A DNA stretch of 41,288 nucleotides, taken from positions 1-41,288 of the forward strand of contig JAUYFM010000037.1 of assembly GCA_030690945.1 (NCBI GenBank), written 5' to 3'. A program made the translations under genes and the position numbers. Below are positions 17,065-25,631 of this stretch, piece by piece. The stretch comes from Smithellaceae bacterium. GTDB lineage: Bacteria > Desulfobacterota > Syntrophia > Syntrophales > Smithellaceae. Within the stretch, counting starts at the first letter, position 1. Each line of letters begins with the position of its first letter. Under the pieces are notes generated by a model. It did not search any database and was not told where the DNA came from. It was given only the letters and a program-made list of their open reading frames with translations.

Positions 17065-19098
17065 TTACGCTTTATTATATTCTTCAAAAATCATTGTGAA
17101 GACAGCGCGCCCCTGAGTAGCGGAGCGCAGGTCGGTGGAATAGCCAAACATGGCTTTGAGCGGCACCTTGGCTTTGATTTCAGAAACGGGGCCTTTAGGA
17201 TTGACCGCTTGAATCTCACCGCGCCGGGCATTGATATCACCAATGACGTCACCCATAAATTCGCTGGGCGTGATAATATCCACCATCATGATCGGCTCAA
17301 GCATGACGGGATCGGCCGTCAGGCAGCCGTCACGAAACGCCGTGGCTGCGGCAATCTTGTAGCCCTGCATGGAGGATTCGCCGTCACGATAGGCGCCGCC
17401 GATCAACCTGACGCTGACGTCGATGACCGGATAGCTATTGAGCACGCCGCTCATCATCGCTTCCCGGAGACCTTCTTCAATCGCTTCATGATACTCAACG
17501 GGAATTATTTCTTCGGATAATTGATTGACGATCTCGTTTCCCATGCCCCGTTTACGCGGCACAAGCTCGACGCGAACCTGACCAAAATGCTTCTTCTCGC
17601 CCAGCTCTTTTTCGAAGACGCTTTCGATTTCGATTTGCTTCTGAATCGTTTCGCGGTAAACGACACGAGGCCGGCCGACATTAACGCGTGCATTGAATTC
17701 CCGGCGCAGCCGATCGACAATAATCTCCAGGTGCAGCTCGCCCATGCCGGAAATCACGGTCTGCGCGGTTTCATCCTCATACTTGACCCGCAATGTCGGA
17801 TCTTCATCCGTCAGTTTGATGAGCGCCTGGGCCAGCTTTTCCTGGTCGGCGGGCGTTTTGGCTTCAATCGCCTGGCTGATCACCGGTTCGTAAAATTCTA
17901 TTTGCTCCAGGATGATCGGATGCGCTTCATCGCAAAGGGTATCGCCGGTGGTCGTTTCCTTCAATCCCAGGACAGCAACCAGCTCACCTGCAACCGCCTT
18001 GTCAATTCTTTCCCGTTTGTTGGCATGCATGCGCAGAAGTCTGGCAACTTTCTCTTTCTTCTTTTTGACAACGTTGTATACTTCATCATTGGCGGAAATC
18101 TGACCGGAATAAATTCGCAGATACGTCAGTTTTCGGCCTTCATCAAGCATGATTTTGAAAGCCAGCGCCGCCAGCGGTTCCTTATCTGAACTGTGACGGA
18201 CCTCTTCTTGTTTTGTTTTTGGATTGATGCCTGTAACCGGCGGAATATCCTCCGGAGACGGCAGATAATTGATCACGGCGTCCAGCACCGGCTGGATGCC
18301 TTTATTACGAAGCGCCGCACCGCACAACACCGGCACAATTTTCAAAGCAATCGTCGCCTTACGCAACGCCGAATTAATCTGTGCTGCCGATAGTTCCTCC
18401 CCGGCCAGATATTGTTCGGCCAAATCATCATCATAGTCCGCCAGCGTCTCGATCATTTTTCCCCGCTCATGCGCAGCGGCATCGGCAAACTCTTCCGGCA
18501 TCTCACTTGTCGTATATTCCGCTCCCTGAGAGCCCTCATCCCAGATCAACAGTTTCCGGTTAATCAGATCAATTACCCCGCGGAATGTGTCTTCGCTCCC
18601 CACAGGAATCTGAATCGGCACAGGTGTGGACCGAAAACGTTCGCTCATCATATGGATGACATGAAAATAATCGGCGCCGATGCGATCCATTTTGTTGATA
18701 AACGCCACCTTGGGAACCTCGTATTTGTCCGCCTGGTGCCATACGGTTTCGGACTGCGGCTCAACACCGCCGACTGCGCAAAAAACAACAACTGCGCCGT
18801 CGAGCACGCGCAGGGATCGTTCCACTTCAATCGTAAAATCAACGTGCCCGGGTGTATCAATGATATGAATTTCAGTGTTCTTCCAGGTACAGGTGGTCAC
18901 CGCGGACGTAATGGTAATGCCTCTTTCCTGTTCTTGAGGCATCCAGTCCATGACCGCTTCGCCGTCATGGACCTCCCCCATTTTATAGGATTTGCCTGTA
19001 TAAAAAAGGATTCTTTCACTGACGGTTGTCTTGCCCGCATCAATGTGAGCGACAATACCAATATTGCGTGTTCGTGATATTTTGGATTTCGGCGCCAT
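17065..19098 (-). CDS. fusA: Elongation factor G (probable paralogue)
   Basis: A 677-aa translational GTPase. It has G1 [10 protein letters not shown]2 around [11 protein letters not shown]3 DTPGHVDF and G4 NKMD. Domains II-V follow with [14 protein letters not shown] and the domain-IV/V stretch [19 protein letters not shown] in altered form ([19 protein letters not shown]). It catalyses ribosomal translocation, or a related recycling step if it is a second copy. It is slightly shorter than canonical EF-G (about 692 aa), and the str operon genes rpsL, rpsG and tuf are absent here, so I favour a paralogue. The ATG at 19096-19098 fits the family start. The frame stays open upstream into the GerMN gene, but that part is spurious. 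GAGGAG lies about 17 bases upstream. Confidence 0.92.
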   Translation of the reverse strand: MAPKSKISRTRNIGIVAHIDAGKTTVSERILFYTGKSYKMGEVHDGEAVMDWMPQEQERGITITSAVTTCTWKNTEIHIIDTPGHVDFTIEVERSLRVLDGAVVVFCAVGGVEPQSETVWHQADKYEVPKVAFINKMDRIGADYFHVIHMMSERFRSTPVPIQIPVGSEDTFRGVIDLINRKLLIWDEGSQGAEYTTSEMPEEFADAAAHERGKMIETLADYDDDLAEQYLAGEELSAAQINSALRKATIALKIVPVLCGAALRNKGIQPVLDAVINYLPSPEDIPPVTGINPKTKQEEVRHSSDKEPLAALAFKIMLDEGRKLTYLRIYSGQISANDEVYNVVKKKKEKVARLLRMHANKRERIDKAVAGELVAVLGLKETTTGDTLCDEAHPIILEQIEFYEPVISQAIEAKTPADQEKLAQALIKLTDEDPTLRVKYEDETAQTVISGMGELHLEIIVDRLRREFNARVNVGRPRVVYRETIQKQIEIESVFEKELGEKKHFGQVRVELVPRKRGMGNEIVNQLSEEIIPVEYHEAIEEGLREAMMSGVLNSYPVIDVSVRLIGGAYRDGESSMQGYKIAAATAFRDGCLTADPVMLEPIMMVDIITPSEFMGDVIGDINARRGEIQAVNPKGPVSEIKAKVPLKAMFGYSTDLRSATQGRAVFTMIFEEYNKA

Positions 19099-19105
19099 AA
19101 ATGTA

Positions 19106-19729
19106 TTAGTTGCGCTCCTCTTTGACCGGCGCGAAGAGATCGGGGTCCGGCTTGAAGGGATTAACAGTGGAAATATGACCTTTGATCGACGGCAACTCTT
19201 TTCCTTCAACAAGTATCTTCACGGTTTTAATGGCCGGAATATTGGCGGTCAATGTATTGGTCAATGAATAAATGGTAACCATCTCCGCGGTGGAACCGCC
19301 CGGATGGTCTTTTGTCAGATTGGCGCTGAAGTTAACCTGCGCCATGCCGTCTTTATCCAGCTTAACATTCCTGAGCGCAACACGAGCGGGAAAGGTATTG
19401 ACATTGCCGGTCTTGGAACCATCCAAGAGCGCCTTAACCACTTCTTTTGCCTGCAAGCCAGCATCTTCTTCTTTGTAAATATGGCGTTTCTCGGCGATCA
19501 GAAAGCGCTCCTGGGGATCTGAAAAGTAGATTTCAGCGATTCTTTTCTCCTTCTTTTTTAAAGCTTCCATATCAACGGGCGGAAATAAAGCGTTAAACAA
19601 GATGACAAAGAAAAGCACCAGCAATAAAACAACACCGCTGATAATAGCGACCAGGTAAACAACCCGGGTGGATTTCTTTTTTTTCCGGTCTTTGAAATTT
19701 TCAGACCGACGCTGCTTTTTTGTGGACAT
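19106..19729 (-). CDS. Membrane-anchored GerMN-domain protein
   Basis: A 207-aa protein with a highly basic N-terminus, one membrane helix (about residues 23-47) and a periplasmic GerMN domain. Family features include the segment [10 protein letters not shown], strand [19 protein letters not shown], the Glu-containing helix [13 protein letters not shown] and the end [16 protein letters not shown]. GerMN domains occur in spore germination proteins and in many non-spore-forming bacteria as envelope proteins of unknown role. A GAGGAG site precedes the ATG. EF-G starts 7 bases after its stop, so the two are almost certainly one transcript. Confidence 0.85.
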   Translation of the reverse strand: MSTKKQRRSENFKDRKKKKSTRVVYLVAIISGVVLLLVLFFVILFNALFPPVDMEALKKKEKRIAEIYFSDPQERFLIAEKRHIYKEEDAGLQAKEVVKALLDGSKTGNVNTFPARVALRNVKLDKDGMAQVNFSANLTKDHPGGSTAEMVTIYSLTNTLTANIPAIKTVKILVEGKELPSIKGHISTVNPFKPDPDLFAPVKEERN

Positions 19730-19761
19730 ATGCGATAACTCCTCTTGAAAAAAACTGCGCC

Positions 19762-19790
19762 AATCTAGGGTATTTTTCTTTTACTGTCAA
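19762..19790 (-). promoter_or_regulatory. Promoter of the GerMN-EF-G operon
   Basis: On the minus strand TTGACA (19785-19790) is followed after exactly 17 bases by TAGATT (19762-19767). It lies 33 bases before the GerMN start codon. Confidence 0.6.
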
Positions 19791-19863
19791 GCACAACAAG
19801 CTAGGTGGGCCTGTTCAAGAACGTTCGCTTTCCCTAAAGCATGAAGATAATTTCTTATCCTGA

Positions 19864-19897
19864 CGAAAAAAAGCCCGCGAAAAAACGCGCGGGCTTT
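19864..19897 (-). terminator. Intrinsic terminator of the rubrerythrin gene
   Basis: AAAGCCCGCG (19870-19879) pairs perfectly with CGCGGGCTTT (19888-19897). Read on the minus strand the stem runs into seven T residues. It lies 32 bases past the rubrerythrin stop. Confidence 0.88.
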
Positions 19898-19928
19898 CTG
19901 GAGAACCAGGTTCAACGGTAAAACGGAT

Positions 19929-20507
19929 TTAAAAATTTTCAGCCAATACTTCGTAATAGGACTGCGGATGCCTGCAGGCCGGACATTCCTTGGGCGCTTC
20001 TGGCCCTTCCTGCACGTAACCGCAGTTCATGCAGTGCCATTTGGCCGTCGCCTTCTTATTAAACACTTCGCCGTCGGCAATATTCGCGACAAGTTTACGA
20101 TACCTGTTTTCATGAAACATTTCAACTTTTGCTATCTGCTCAAATGAGCGCGCCACATCGGGAAAACCTTCTTCTTTAGCGACCTTGGCAAAGTTCGCGT
20201 AAAGGGTGGTCCATTCCATATTTTCACCAGCCGCCGCCGCTTCCAGATTACTTTTGGTATCCCCGATAACACCGGCGGGATAGGCGGCGACAATTTCAAC
20301 TTCACCGCCTTCGAGATATTTGAAAAATATCTTGGCATGTTCTTTTTCGTTTTCCGCCGTTTCCAGAAAAATGTGTGAAATCTGTTCAAATCCCTCTTTT
20401 TTAGCTGCGCTGGCAAAGTAGGTATAGCGATTTCTTGCCTGTGACTCCCCGGCAAAAGCCGCCAGCAGATTTTTTTCTGTTTTTGTCCCTTTAATTGATT
20501 TAGCCAT
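19929..20507 (-). CDS. Rubrerythrin
   Basis: A 192-aa non-heme iron protein. The N-terminal ferritin-like four-helix bundle carries the di-iron ligands (LLAAFAGESQARNRY, ENEKEHAKIFF, EQIAKVEMFHENRY). The C-terminal rubredoxin-like domain has CMNCGYVQEG and CPACRHPQSYY, a Cys4 iron site. It reduces hydrogen peroxide in the cytoplasm of anaerobes, using electrons from rubredoxin or NAD(P)H-linked reductases. Two ATGs are adjacent; AGGAG is 4 bases from the first and 7 from the second, so I choose the second. It is monocistronic, with a clear promoter and a clear terminator. Confidence 0.96.
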   Translation of the reverse strand: MAKSIKGTKTEKNLLAAFAGESQARNRYTYFASAAKKEGFEQISHIFLETAENEKEHAKIFFKYLEGGEVEIVAAYPAGVIGDTKSNLEAAAAGENMEWTTLYANFAKVAKEEGFPDVARSFEQIAKVEMFHENRYRKLVANIADGEVFNKKATAKWHCMNCGYVQEGPEAPKECPACRHPQSYYEVLAENF

Positions 20508-20530
20508 CATTTATCTCCTTTCTTTGTCAA

Positions 20531-20558
20531 ATAATAATGATTAAAATTTTAATGTCAA
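20531..20558 (-). promoter_or_regulatory. Promoter of the rubrerythrin gene
   Basis: On the minus strand TTGACA (20553-20558) and TATTAT (20531-20536) are separated by 16 bases. Both elements are near consensus and the surrounding DNA is very A/T-rich. The implied leader is very short, with the Shine-Dalgarno just after the start point. Confidence 0.7.
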
Positions 20559-20618
20559 ATTTATGCAGAATTTTGTTAATTTTTAAATCATATTGTAGTA
20601 TGAAAAAGCAACGTTCTT

Positions 20619-20624
20619 TATAAT
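20619..20624 (+). promoter_or_regulatory. Perfect -10 box before the 60-aa gene
   Basis: TATAAT lies 60 bases before the start codon. The best -35 candidate, TTGTAG at 20593, is 20 bases away, which is longer than the norm. Confidence 0.4.
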
Positions 20625-20684
20625 ATATTGCTTTTATCCTGATGTAGAGCAATTTTATTAATAAACTAAGGAGGAATAAAAGTT

Positions 20685-20867
20685 ATGGCAACAGCAATGC
20701 CGGAAGGTGAAAATATTCAGAAAGCAATTAAATGGATTTCCGCCAGTCTGGAGGATAGCACCACTCAACCGCTGCATATGGTGATTGAAAAGGCCGTGTT
20801 TAAATTTGATTTATCCCCCAAGGATACGGAATTCCTGATGGGATTTTTCCGTAATCACAAGAAATAA
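20685..20867 (+). CDS. Small conserved-looking protein, unknown function
   Basis: A 60-aa protein with an excellent AAGGAGG site (spacing about 9 bases) and a perfect TATAAT upstream. It is predicted soluble and helical, with no signal peptide and no cysteine. The N-terminal half reads EGENIQKAIKWISASLED and the C-terminal half KFDLSPKDTEFLMGFFRN. I recognise no characterised family. It is divergent from the rubrerythrin gene. The strong translation signals argue that it is a real gene in spite of its size. Confidence 0.75.
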   Translation: MATAMPEGENIQKAIKWISASLEDSTTQPLHMVIEKAVFKFDLSPKDTEFLMGFFRNHKK

Positions 20868-20936
20868 AATCTGCTCTGCCCAGGGGGGTCATGCATCTCA
20901 TAGTGCACTTCCGGACAGCCGACGATACAGTCTGAT

Positions 20937-21075
20937 TCAGGGATTAAACCCTGACGGCTCCACCAGGTCGATACGGTCAGGGGTCCACTTTGGCTTATCG
21001 TCCCGATCAATCAGTCTTGCCCGAATACCTTCGACATAATCAGGATGCCGGATAGGTAATGAATTTGGCGTCTTT
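20937..21075 (-). pseudogene. Remnant of an enoyl-CoA hydratase/3-hydroxyisobutyryl-CoA hydrolase gene
   Basis: Read on the minus strand, this stretch encodes SLPIRHPDYVEGIRARLID, then RDDKPKWTPDRIDLVEPSG and a stop. HPDxxEGxRAxLIDxDxxPxW is the C-terminal signature of the HIBYL-CoA hydrolase branch of the crotonase family. Just upstream the frame is closed by TAA. An adjacent +1 frame (about 21045-21150) stays open with LLYSTANVFAAGLKDAK and may be more of the same gene after a frameshift. No start codon, active-site region or full-length frame remains. The gene is truncated between mscL and the 60-aa gene. It accounts for most of this stretch without an intact gene (20868-21170). Confidence 0.7.
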
Positions 21076-21170
21076 TAGTCCGGCGGCAAATACGTTCGCA
21101 GTGGAATAAAGCAGAAAAATCTTTTCCCGTTTCTCACGAATCAGGAGAAGATTAATGTGAACAGATTTTT

Positions 21171-21575
21171 CTATTTTTTCAGCAAATCACGAATTTCCGT
21201 GAGTAGTACCTGATCTTTCGTTGGAGGAGGTGGCGCCGCCGCCTCTACCTTCTTACTCTTCATGATCATACCCAGAAATTTGACAATAAAAATATACAAA
21301 GCCAGGGCAACAATCAGAAAGTTGACGATTTCTCCGATAAACAGTCCGTAGGGAATTTCCTTGCCGTTTACCACCCATTTCCAGGCCAGATAACCCTGCT
21401 GACCGGGCATAATCAAACTGATCAACGGCATAATGATGTGCTTAACAAGCGAATCGATGATTTTACCAAATGCAGCGCCAATAATAACACCGATGGCCAG
21501 ATCCACCACATTACCCTTTAATGCGAAATTCTTGAACTCCTCCAACACTGACGATACTTTTTTCTTGGGATCCAT
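21171..21575 (-). CDS. mscL: Large-conductance mechanosensitive channel MscL
   Basis: A 134-aa inner-membrane protein. The first helix and TM1 (EEFKNFALKGNVVDLAIGVI, then IGAAFGKIIDSLV) are the MscL hallmark. TM2 is LFIGEIVNFLIVALALYIFI. The C-terminal cytoplasmic helix (KDQVLLTEIRDLL) closes the pentamer bundle. It opens under membrane tension to release solutes during hypo-osmotic shock. An upstream in-frame ATG exists at 21591-21593, but GGAG lies a few bases before the ATG at 21573-21575, and MscL proteins do not carry the extra MLEGED residues. The lipoprotein gene lies 24 bases upstream on the same strand. Confidence 0.96.
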   Translation of the reverse strand: MDPKKKVSSVLEEFKNFALKGNVVDLAIGVIIGAAFGKIIDSLVKHIIMPLISLIMPGQQGYLAWKWVVNGKEIPYGLFIGEIVNFLIVALALYIFIVKFLGMIMKSKKVEAAAPPPPTKDQVLLTEIRDLLKK

Positions 21576-21599
21576 GTCCTCTCCTTCCAACATTTTTTA

Positions 21600-22037
21600 T
21601 TATTGAATCTTGGACATTTCCTCGTAAATCTTTAAATCAATCACGCTAAAGAAGCTGTCATATTGCTCTTTTCCTAGCAGGCGGCGCAGTTCCCAGCCTT
21701 TTTTTGTTTTCTTCTCCGTCGTCACGATGAGGCTCACTTCGCATTCTTTCCAATTGAGCCTTTTCACACTGGCCGTAGTTTTTGTCCGCCAATTATCCGA
21801 AACCACAAAATCCGAATCAACCCGATTATTCTTTTCGTCTATGATGACATTGTTGCCGATGCTTTTTTCTTTTAAAACACTGGCAATGGCCTTGAGAATA
21901 ATTTTCTCTTTGGCCTCATAAACATGGGTGTGTTCATCGGGTTTTGATATGACCGTCATACCAAACTCCGTAGCGCAAGATATAAGATGAATGATGAGAA
22001 TCAAAGCAAAAGGCAAAAGAAATTTTTTTTTAATCAT
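21600..22037 (-). CDS. Predicted lipoprotein, unknown function
   Basis: A 145-aa protein whose first 20 residues form a lipoprotein signal with lipobox LISC, so it should be anchored to the envelope by the Cys at about residue 21. The mature domain has alternating strands and charged stretches (KEKIILKAIASVLKEKS, VSLIVTTEKKTKKGWELRR). I do not recognise its family. A GGGAAGGG ribosome site precedes the ATG. The gene lies between the HD hydrolase and mscL on the same strand, with short gaps to both, so it may share a transcript with mscL. Confidence 0.75.
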   Translation of the reverse strand: MIKKKFLLPFALILIIHLISCATEFGMTVISKPDEHTHVYEAKEKIILKAIASVLKEKSIGNNVIIDEKNNRVDSDFVVSDNWRTKTTASVKRLNWKECEVSLIVTTEKKTKKGWELRRLLGKEQYDSFFSVIDLKIYEEMSKIQ

Positions 22038-22066
22038 ACCCTTCCCTTCATGACAATGATGTAATG

Positions 22067-22642
22067 CTAGCGGTTATTTCCATTTATCCACCAATCACTC
22101 TTATCCTTGAACCACCAGTGCGAAGAATCCGTTTGAATAATGCGGGCGGCCAGTTTTTCGCCTTCTTCCGTGGACAGCCTCTGCAGAGCATATTTTATCC
22201 ATTCATCGGAATATTTATTGCCCAAATCGCCATACTCCTTGAGCTGCAGAATCAGAGCGATCTGATCAGCGTCGCGGGCGATTCTAGATTCCATTGTTTC
22301 TTTTGCGTTAAACTCTTCGATGGCCTGCCGGATATCGCCGCCGAAAAAAAGTCCTTCCGTTAATTCCCTGACGGCTTTGGCTTCATCGACTTCCACATAT
22401 TTTTTATTGACATAGTTCATATCGCCCGTGCGTGCTTCCGGTAAATCATGAAGAATGCACATTTTCAGCACGCGCAGTTCGTCCAGCGAACTGTTGAGTT
22501 TACACAGGGCGTAACCGATAAAAACCGTCCGCAAAACATGCTCCGCCACCGACTCTCTGCCGCTGCCCAGGAACTGGTAACCGCTGCGGGGCGTTTTGCA
22601 AAGCATTCCTACTTCAAACAAGAAATCAGCAATACTTTCCAT
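22067..22642 (-). CDS. HD-domain hydrolase (YfbR/HDDC2-like 5'-deoxynucleotidase)
   Basis: A 191-aa protein with the HD metal site. The first His lies in GRESVAEHVLRT, the paired HD in CILHDLPEARTGD and a later Asp in ARDADQIALILQ. The segment order and HDLPEARxGD match the HDDC2/YfbR group, which dephosphorylates deoxynucleoside 5'-monophosphates with a divalent metal. It is cytoplasmic. The upstream 72-aa gene ends one base before this ATG, so the two genes are coupled. The family assignment is good; the nucleotide substrate is inferred from the family. Confidence 0.88.
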   Translation of the reverse strand: MESIADFLFEVGMLCKTPRSGYQFLGSGRESVAEHVLRTVFIGYALCKLNSSLDELRVLKMCILHDLPEARTGDMNYVNKKYVEVDEAKAVRELTEGLFFGGDIRQAIEEFNAKETMESRIARDADQIALILQLKEYGDLGNKYSDEWIKYALQRLSTEEGEKLAARIIQTDSSHWWFKDKSDWWINGNNR

Positions 22643-22643
22643 T

Positions 22644-22862
22644 TTACCCCTTTTTCAGCACCTTTATGCGGTTGCCCATCATTTCCGACATTTTTCGGAT
22701 TTGCATTTGCAAAGAAGCAATACTGTCCGGTCTTGAGCTTTCGATTTTGTCGAGTTGCCCCTTCCAGTGTTCCAGAAGAGCAATCTCATTTTCCTTCAAT
22801 TTCTTTTCAAACCGTTCCTGATACTCTTTGATAAAAGCGGCGGATGAATCCATCGGCGCCAT
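22644..22862 (-). CDS. Small coiled-coil protein, unknown function
   Basis: A 72-aa, highly charged, helical protein (EYQERFEKKLKENEIALLEH, then MQIRKMSEMMGNRIKVLKKG). It has a strong AAGGAGG site 7 bases before the ATG and ends one base before the HD hydrolase start. No cysteine, signal peptide or known domain is seen. It could be a partner or regulator of the HD protein, but only the gene arrangement suggests this. Confidence 0.72.
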   Translation of the reverse strand: MAPMDSSAAFIKEYQERFEKKLKENEIALLEHWKGQLDKIESSRPDSIASLQMQIRKMSEMMGNRIKVLKKG

Positions 22863-22901
22863 TTTGTATCCTCCTTGATATCCTTGACATGATTACAAGG
22901 C

Positions 22902-22929
22902 ATTATATCATCCACTCTTAAACATGCAA
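22902..22929 (-). promoter_or_regulatory. Candidate promoter of the 72-aa/HD operon
   Basis: On the minus strand a perfect TATAAT (22902-22907) is preceded at 16 bases by TTGCAT (22924-22929, 3/6). It is about 40 bases from the start codon. Confidence 0.45.
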
Positions 22930-22952
22930 CAAACAATTTATCAAATGATAAT

Positions 22953-22979
22953 TTGACAGCCCTGTCTAAATACTATAAA
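22953..22979 (+). promoter_or_regulatory. Candidate promoter of the DUF1385 gene
   Basis: TTGACA (22953-22958) and TATAAA (22974-22979) both match consensus well, but the spacer is only 15 bases. It is divergent from the minus-strand promoter just upstream. Confidence 0.4.
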
Positions 22980-23019
22980 TAAACGCCACAAAAATAAAAC
23001 AGATCGGTGTAAAAACTCT

Positions 23020-23889
23020 ATGGGCTGCAAACCAAATCCCGAAGACATCGCCGGCGGGCAGGCAATTCTTGAAGGCGTCATGATGCGCCACGGCACTAAA
23101 ATCGCCGCCGCGGTAAGACGACCGGACAAGGAAATCGTTTTTCAGGAGCGCGAATATATTCCGCTGACCAAACGCTATAAACCGCTGGGCTGGATGTTTA
23201 TCCGGGGCACGATCACGTTGTTTGAAATGATGTTTATCGGCATTAAATGCCTGATGTTTTCCGCCGAAGTCGCCCTGTCAGAGGAAGAAAAAAAACCGCA
23301 GGGATGGGAAATGTATGTTTCATTCGCCGTCAGCTTTGCCATCGCCATTTTTTTCTTTGTCGTCGTGCCGGCTTTTTTCTTTACCAAGATAAAAATTTAT
23401 ATGGATAGCCTGATTCTTTTAAATATTTTGGAGGGCGGTATCCGCCTGGGCATGTTTCTTTGCTTTCTGTCCGCCACGCTCTTAATGACTGATATGCGGC
23501 GCGTTTATATGTATCATGGCGCAGAGCATAAAACCGTTTTCGCCTGGGAAGACGGCCAGGACCTGACCGTTGAAAATGTCAAAAAATACTCTACCCGCCA
23601 TCCCCGCTGCGGTACAAGCTTCATTCTTTTTGTGATGATCATTTCCATCATGGTCTTTTCTTTGCTGGGCCGCCCGGATTTTCTGCACCGGGTTATGTAT
23701 AAAATCTTGCTGATGCCGGTTATCGCCGGTATTTCCTATGAAGTCATTCGCTTTACCGGAAAGTATACGCGGTTCAAACTTGTGCAGATATTGAGTTGGC
23801 CGGGGCTTGCACTGCAAAGGATCACCACGCGGGAACCGGATGATGATCAAATTGAAGTTGCTATTGCCGCGATGAAAAAAGTTATTTAA
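23020..23889 (+). CDS. DUF1385 family membrane protein
   Basis: A 289-aa protein with the family start NPEDIAGGQAILEGVMMRHG and the motif YMYHGAEHKTVFAWEDGQ, then STRHPRCGTSFILFV. Four or five membrane helices lie between residues about 95 and 250. The conserved His, Glu and Cys residues around MYHGAEHK and HPRCGT suggest a metal site within the membrane. The family (YqhQ-like) is widespread and often lies near peptide release factor or rpmE genes; none is present in this window. Biochemical function is unknown. It seems to be transcribed alone from the divergent region upstream. Confidence 0.92.
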   Translation: MGCKPNPEDIAGGQAILEGVMMRHGTKIAAAVRRPDKEIVFQEREYIPLTKRYKPLGWMFIRGTITLFEMMFIGIKCLMFSAEVALSEEEKKPQGWEMYVSFAVSFAIAIFFFVVVPAFFFTKIKIYMDSLILLNILEGGIRLGMFLCFLSATLLMTDMRRVYMYHGAEHKTVFAWEDGQDLTVENVKKYSTRHPRCGTSFILFVMIISIMVFSLLGRPDFLHRVMYKILLMPVIAGISYEVIRFTGKYTRFKLVQILSWPGLALQRITTREPDDDQIEVAIAAMKKVI

Positions 23890-23946
23890 TCATTTTTCTC
23901 ATTCATTTTTGCCGGATATTTGCCAACGACTATTTATCGGCCGGTT

Positions 23947-23978
23947 TTAAGCCTTATTGGCATTAAGCCTTATTAGCA
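23947..23978 (+). repeat. Two tandem 16-bp repeats
   Basis: TTAAGCCTTATTGGCA (23947-23962) is followed directly by the same unit with one G-to-A change (23963-23978). It lies immediately upstream of a TTGACT that may be a -35 box for the LysM gene. Confidence 0.75.
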
Positions 23979-24047
23979 TTGACTTTTCTAAACAGTTAAC
24001 GTAATTAAAATAACTAGTATTTTTTCACATTTGGGGACCACAGACTA

Positions 24048-25613
24048 ATGAGAAAGACCTTCTGGCAGGTTTTTATACTTTGCGTTCTCTCATCCGTCGT
24101 GCTGTTTTACTCACAGGCATTGTCCAGTGAAGACACGGCGCAACTGACGTTTAGAAAGACGGCCATTCCGAAAAAAAACTTTCAGACTTATACGGTTTCT
24201 GAATCGGCTGGCTCTCAACCCTATCAGGTTAAAAAAGGCGACAGTCTCATTCGAATCGTTCACCGCGAGCTTCATATAACGACCAACACACAGAAAACAA
24301 TGCTTCTGATCAAATCATTGAACCCAGACATTCAGAACGCCCATAAGATCTTTGCCGGCCAGGTGATTCGTCTGCCCGAAGGTCAACCCGCAGTAAAAGC
24401 CATTGGGGTCAATATCGCACCGAATAAGGAAATTTTGGTATCGAAACAAAAACCAGTTCAACCGGCAAAGATAGTCGAAGAAAAAGTTCCGGTCGTTTCA
24501 CATCAAGAGCAGTCCCCGGTCCAAGAGACAATAGTCAGTGAAACGAAACGGTCAATCATTTTGCCTCCTGCGGCACGCCTGGCCGTCATCAAACATATCA
24601 TCGCACAAATGAACGGATCCATGATCACCAACGGCAATTACTATCTGCCGATCTCCAGAACCGAACAGCTGACGATTGACTGTTCCATCATTCCCGTTGT
24701 GGAGCTGGAAGACCGGACAACGATATTTCTTGATTTGAAAAACCGTTCTAATAATCATCTTAAAAATATGATCAGCGACCATTGGAGCAATTATCATTTA
24801 GTTAAAATCGATGATAAAGACGACATCATCATCATATTGAAAAAAATATTCAAAACCACCAATACCTACGAGATAACCAAAGCGCAAAAACCTTTTTCCC
24901 TGGGTTCGCTACCTGTGCTGGAGGTTATTGTTGACTGGGTTATCGCCAAAAAAGACGTAAAAAAATCTTCATCCAAAATCCAGGGGTTGCGATTTGTCTA
25001 CGGGAATAAGGACTTGTTGCCAAAGGCCATCGTGAATTACGCGCGTCAACATTCCTTGATCATCACGGAAATTTCGCCGGAGAAAGGCCTTGCCGGGAAA
25101 CCGGAAGAAATTTATTCACTGCCTTCCATGACGATTTTACCGACATCGTCCGCCAAGGATTTCTCCCGGGCGTTACTTTCTTATCTGAACATACCGGGAG
25201 AAACGGATGCTAATGTCAGCGTTTTCAACATTGCCGAGGACGGTTTTAACCTATCCATAAAAACGGATATCGTTGTTACGCATGGCGAAAAAAAAACCAT
25301 TCTTTTCTCGCGCAATTTGCCGCCGCAATTTATCAACATTCTTCAAAAGGCCGGTAACGAACTCATTTTTATATCCGATCAGGACGAACCCGCCAAAAAC
25401 ATGGAAAAGATTCTACGCGGTTTTAATGTTGCCTTTACGTCCGGTTATTTTACTTTTTCCGGTTTGGACAAGAATCAACCTCCTTACAACTTTGGTTTTA
25501 GCGGCACCAAGATCAAAACCGATAAGGACATCTACGTTGTGAATTTTGACTTTAATCAGGAATTGCGCGGGTTGATGCAGAAAACATGGTTGGCAAATAT
25601 TGTCCGGTATTGA
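24048..25613 (+). CDS. Secreted LysM-domain protein, unknown function
   Basis: A 521-aa protein with an N-terminal signal peptide (hydrophobic residues 8-25). A LysM domain follows (about residues 57-108: YQVKKGDSLIRIVHRELHIT to AGQVIRLPEG), which should bind peptidoglycan. A Pro/Val-rich linker (about 110-165) leads to a 350-residue C-terminal region in which I recognise no domain. That region reads as repeated alpha/beta blocks with phrases such as VPVVELEDRTTIFLDLKN and LPVLEVIVDWVIAKKDV in similar form. No catalytic residues stand out. An envelope-localised structural or assembly protein is a reasonable inference. Confidence 0.8.
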   Translation: MRKTFWQVFILCVLSSVVLFYSQALSSEDTAQLTFRKTAIPKKNFQTYTVSESAGSQPYQVKKGDSLIRIVHRELHITTNTQKTMLLIKSLNPDIQNAHKIFAGQVIRLPEGQPAVKAIGVNIAPNKEILVSKQKPVQPAKIVEEKVPVVSHQEQSPVQETIVSETKRSIILPPAARLAVIKHIIAQMNGSMITNGNYYLPISRTEQLTIDCSIIPVVELEDRTTIFLDLKNRSNNHLKNMISDHWSNYHLVKIDDKDDIIIILKKIFKTTNTYEITKAQKPFSLGSLPVLEVIVDWVIAKKDVKKSSSKIQGLRFVYGNKDLLPKAIVNYARQHSLIITEISPEKGLAGKPEEIYSLPSMTILPTSSAKDFSRALLSYLNIPGETDANVSVFNIAEDGFNLSIKTDIVVTHGEKKTILFSRNLPPQFINILQKAGNELIFISDQDEPAKNMEKILRGFNVAFTSGYFTFSGLDKNQPPYNFGFSGTKIKTDKDIYVVNFDFNQELRGLMQKTWLANIVRY

Positions 25614-25631
25614 GCTTATAAAGAATAAAAC

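Noticed and set aside
17521-18189. 222-aa open frame on the plus strand opposite EF-G, and similar long shadows at 18412-19077
   Set aside because: Codon-mirrored shadows of a highly conserved gene with no ribosome site or recognisable domain.
19099-19212. N-terminal extension of EF-G with an Arg/Ser-rich leader
   Set aside because: It overlaps the GerMN coding end. The conserved EF-G start is at 19098.
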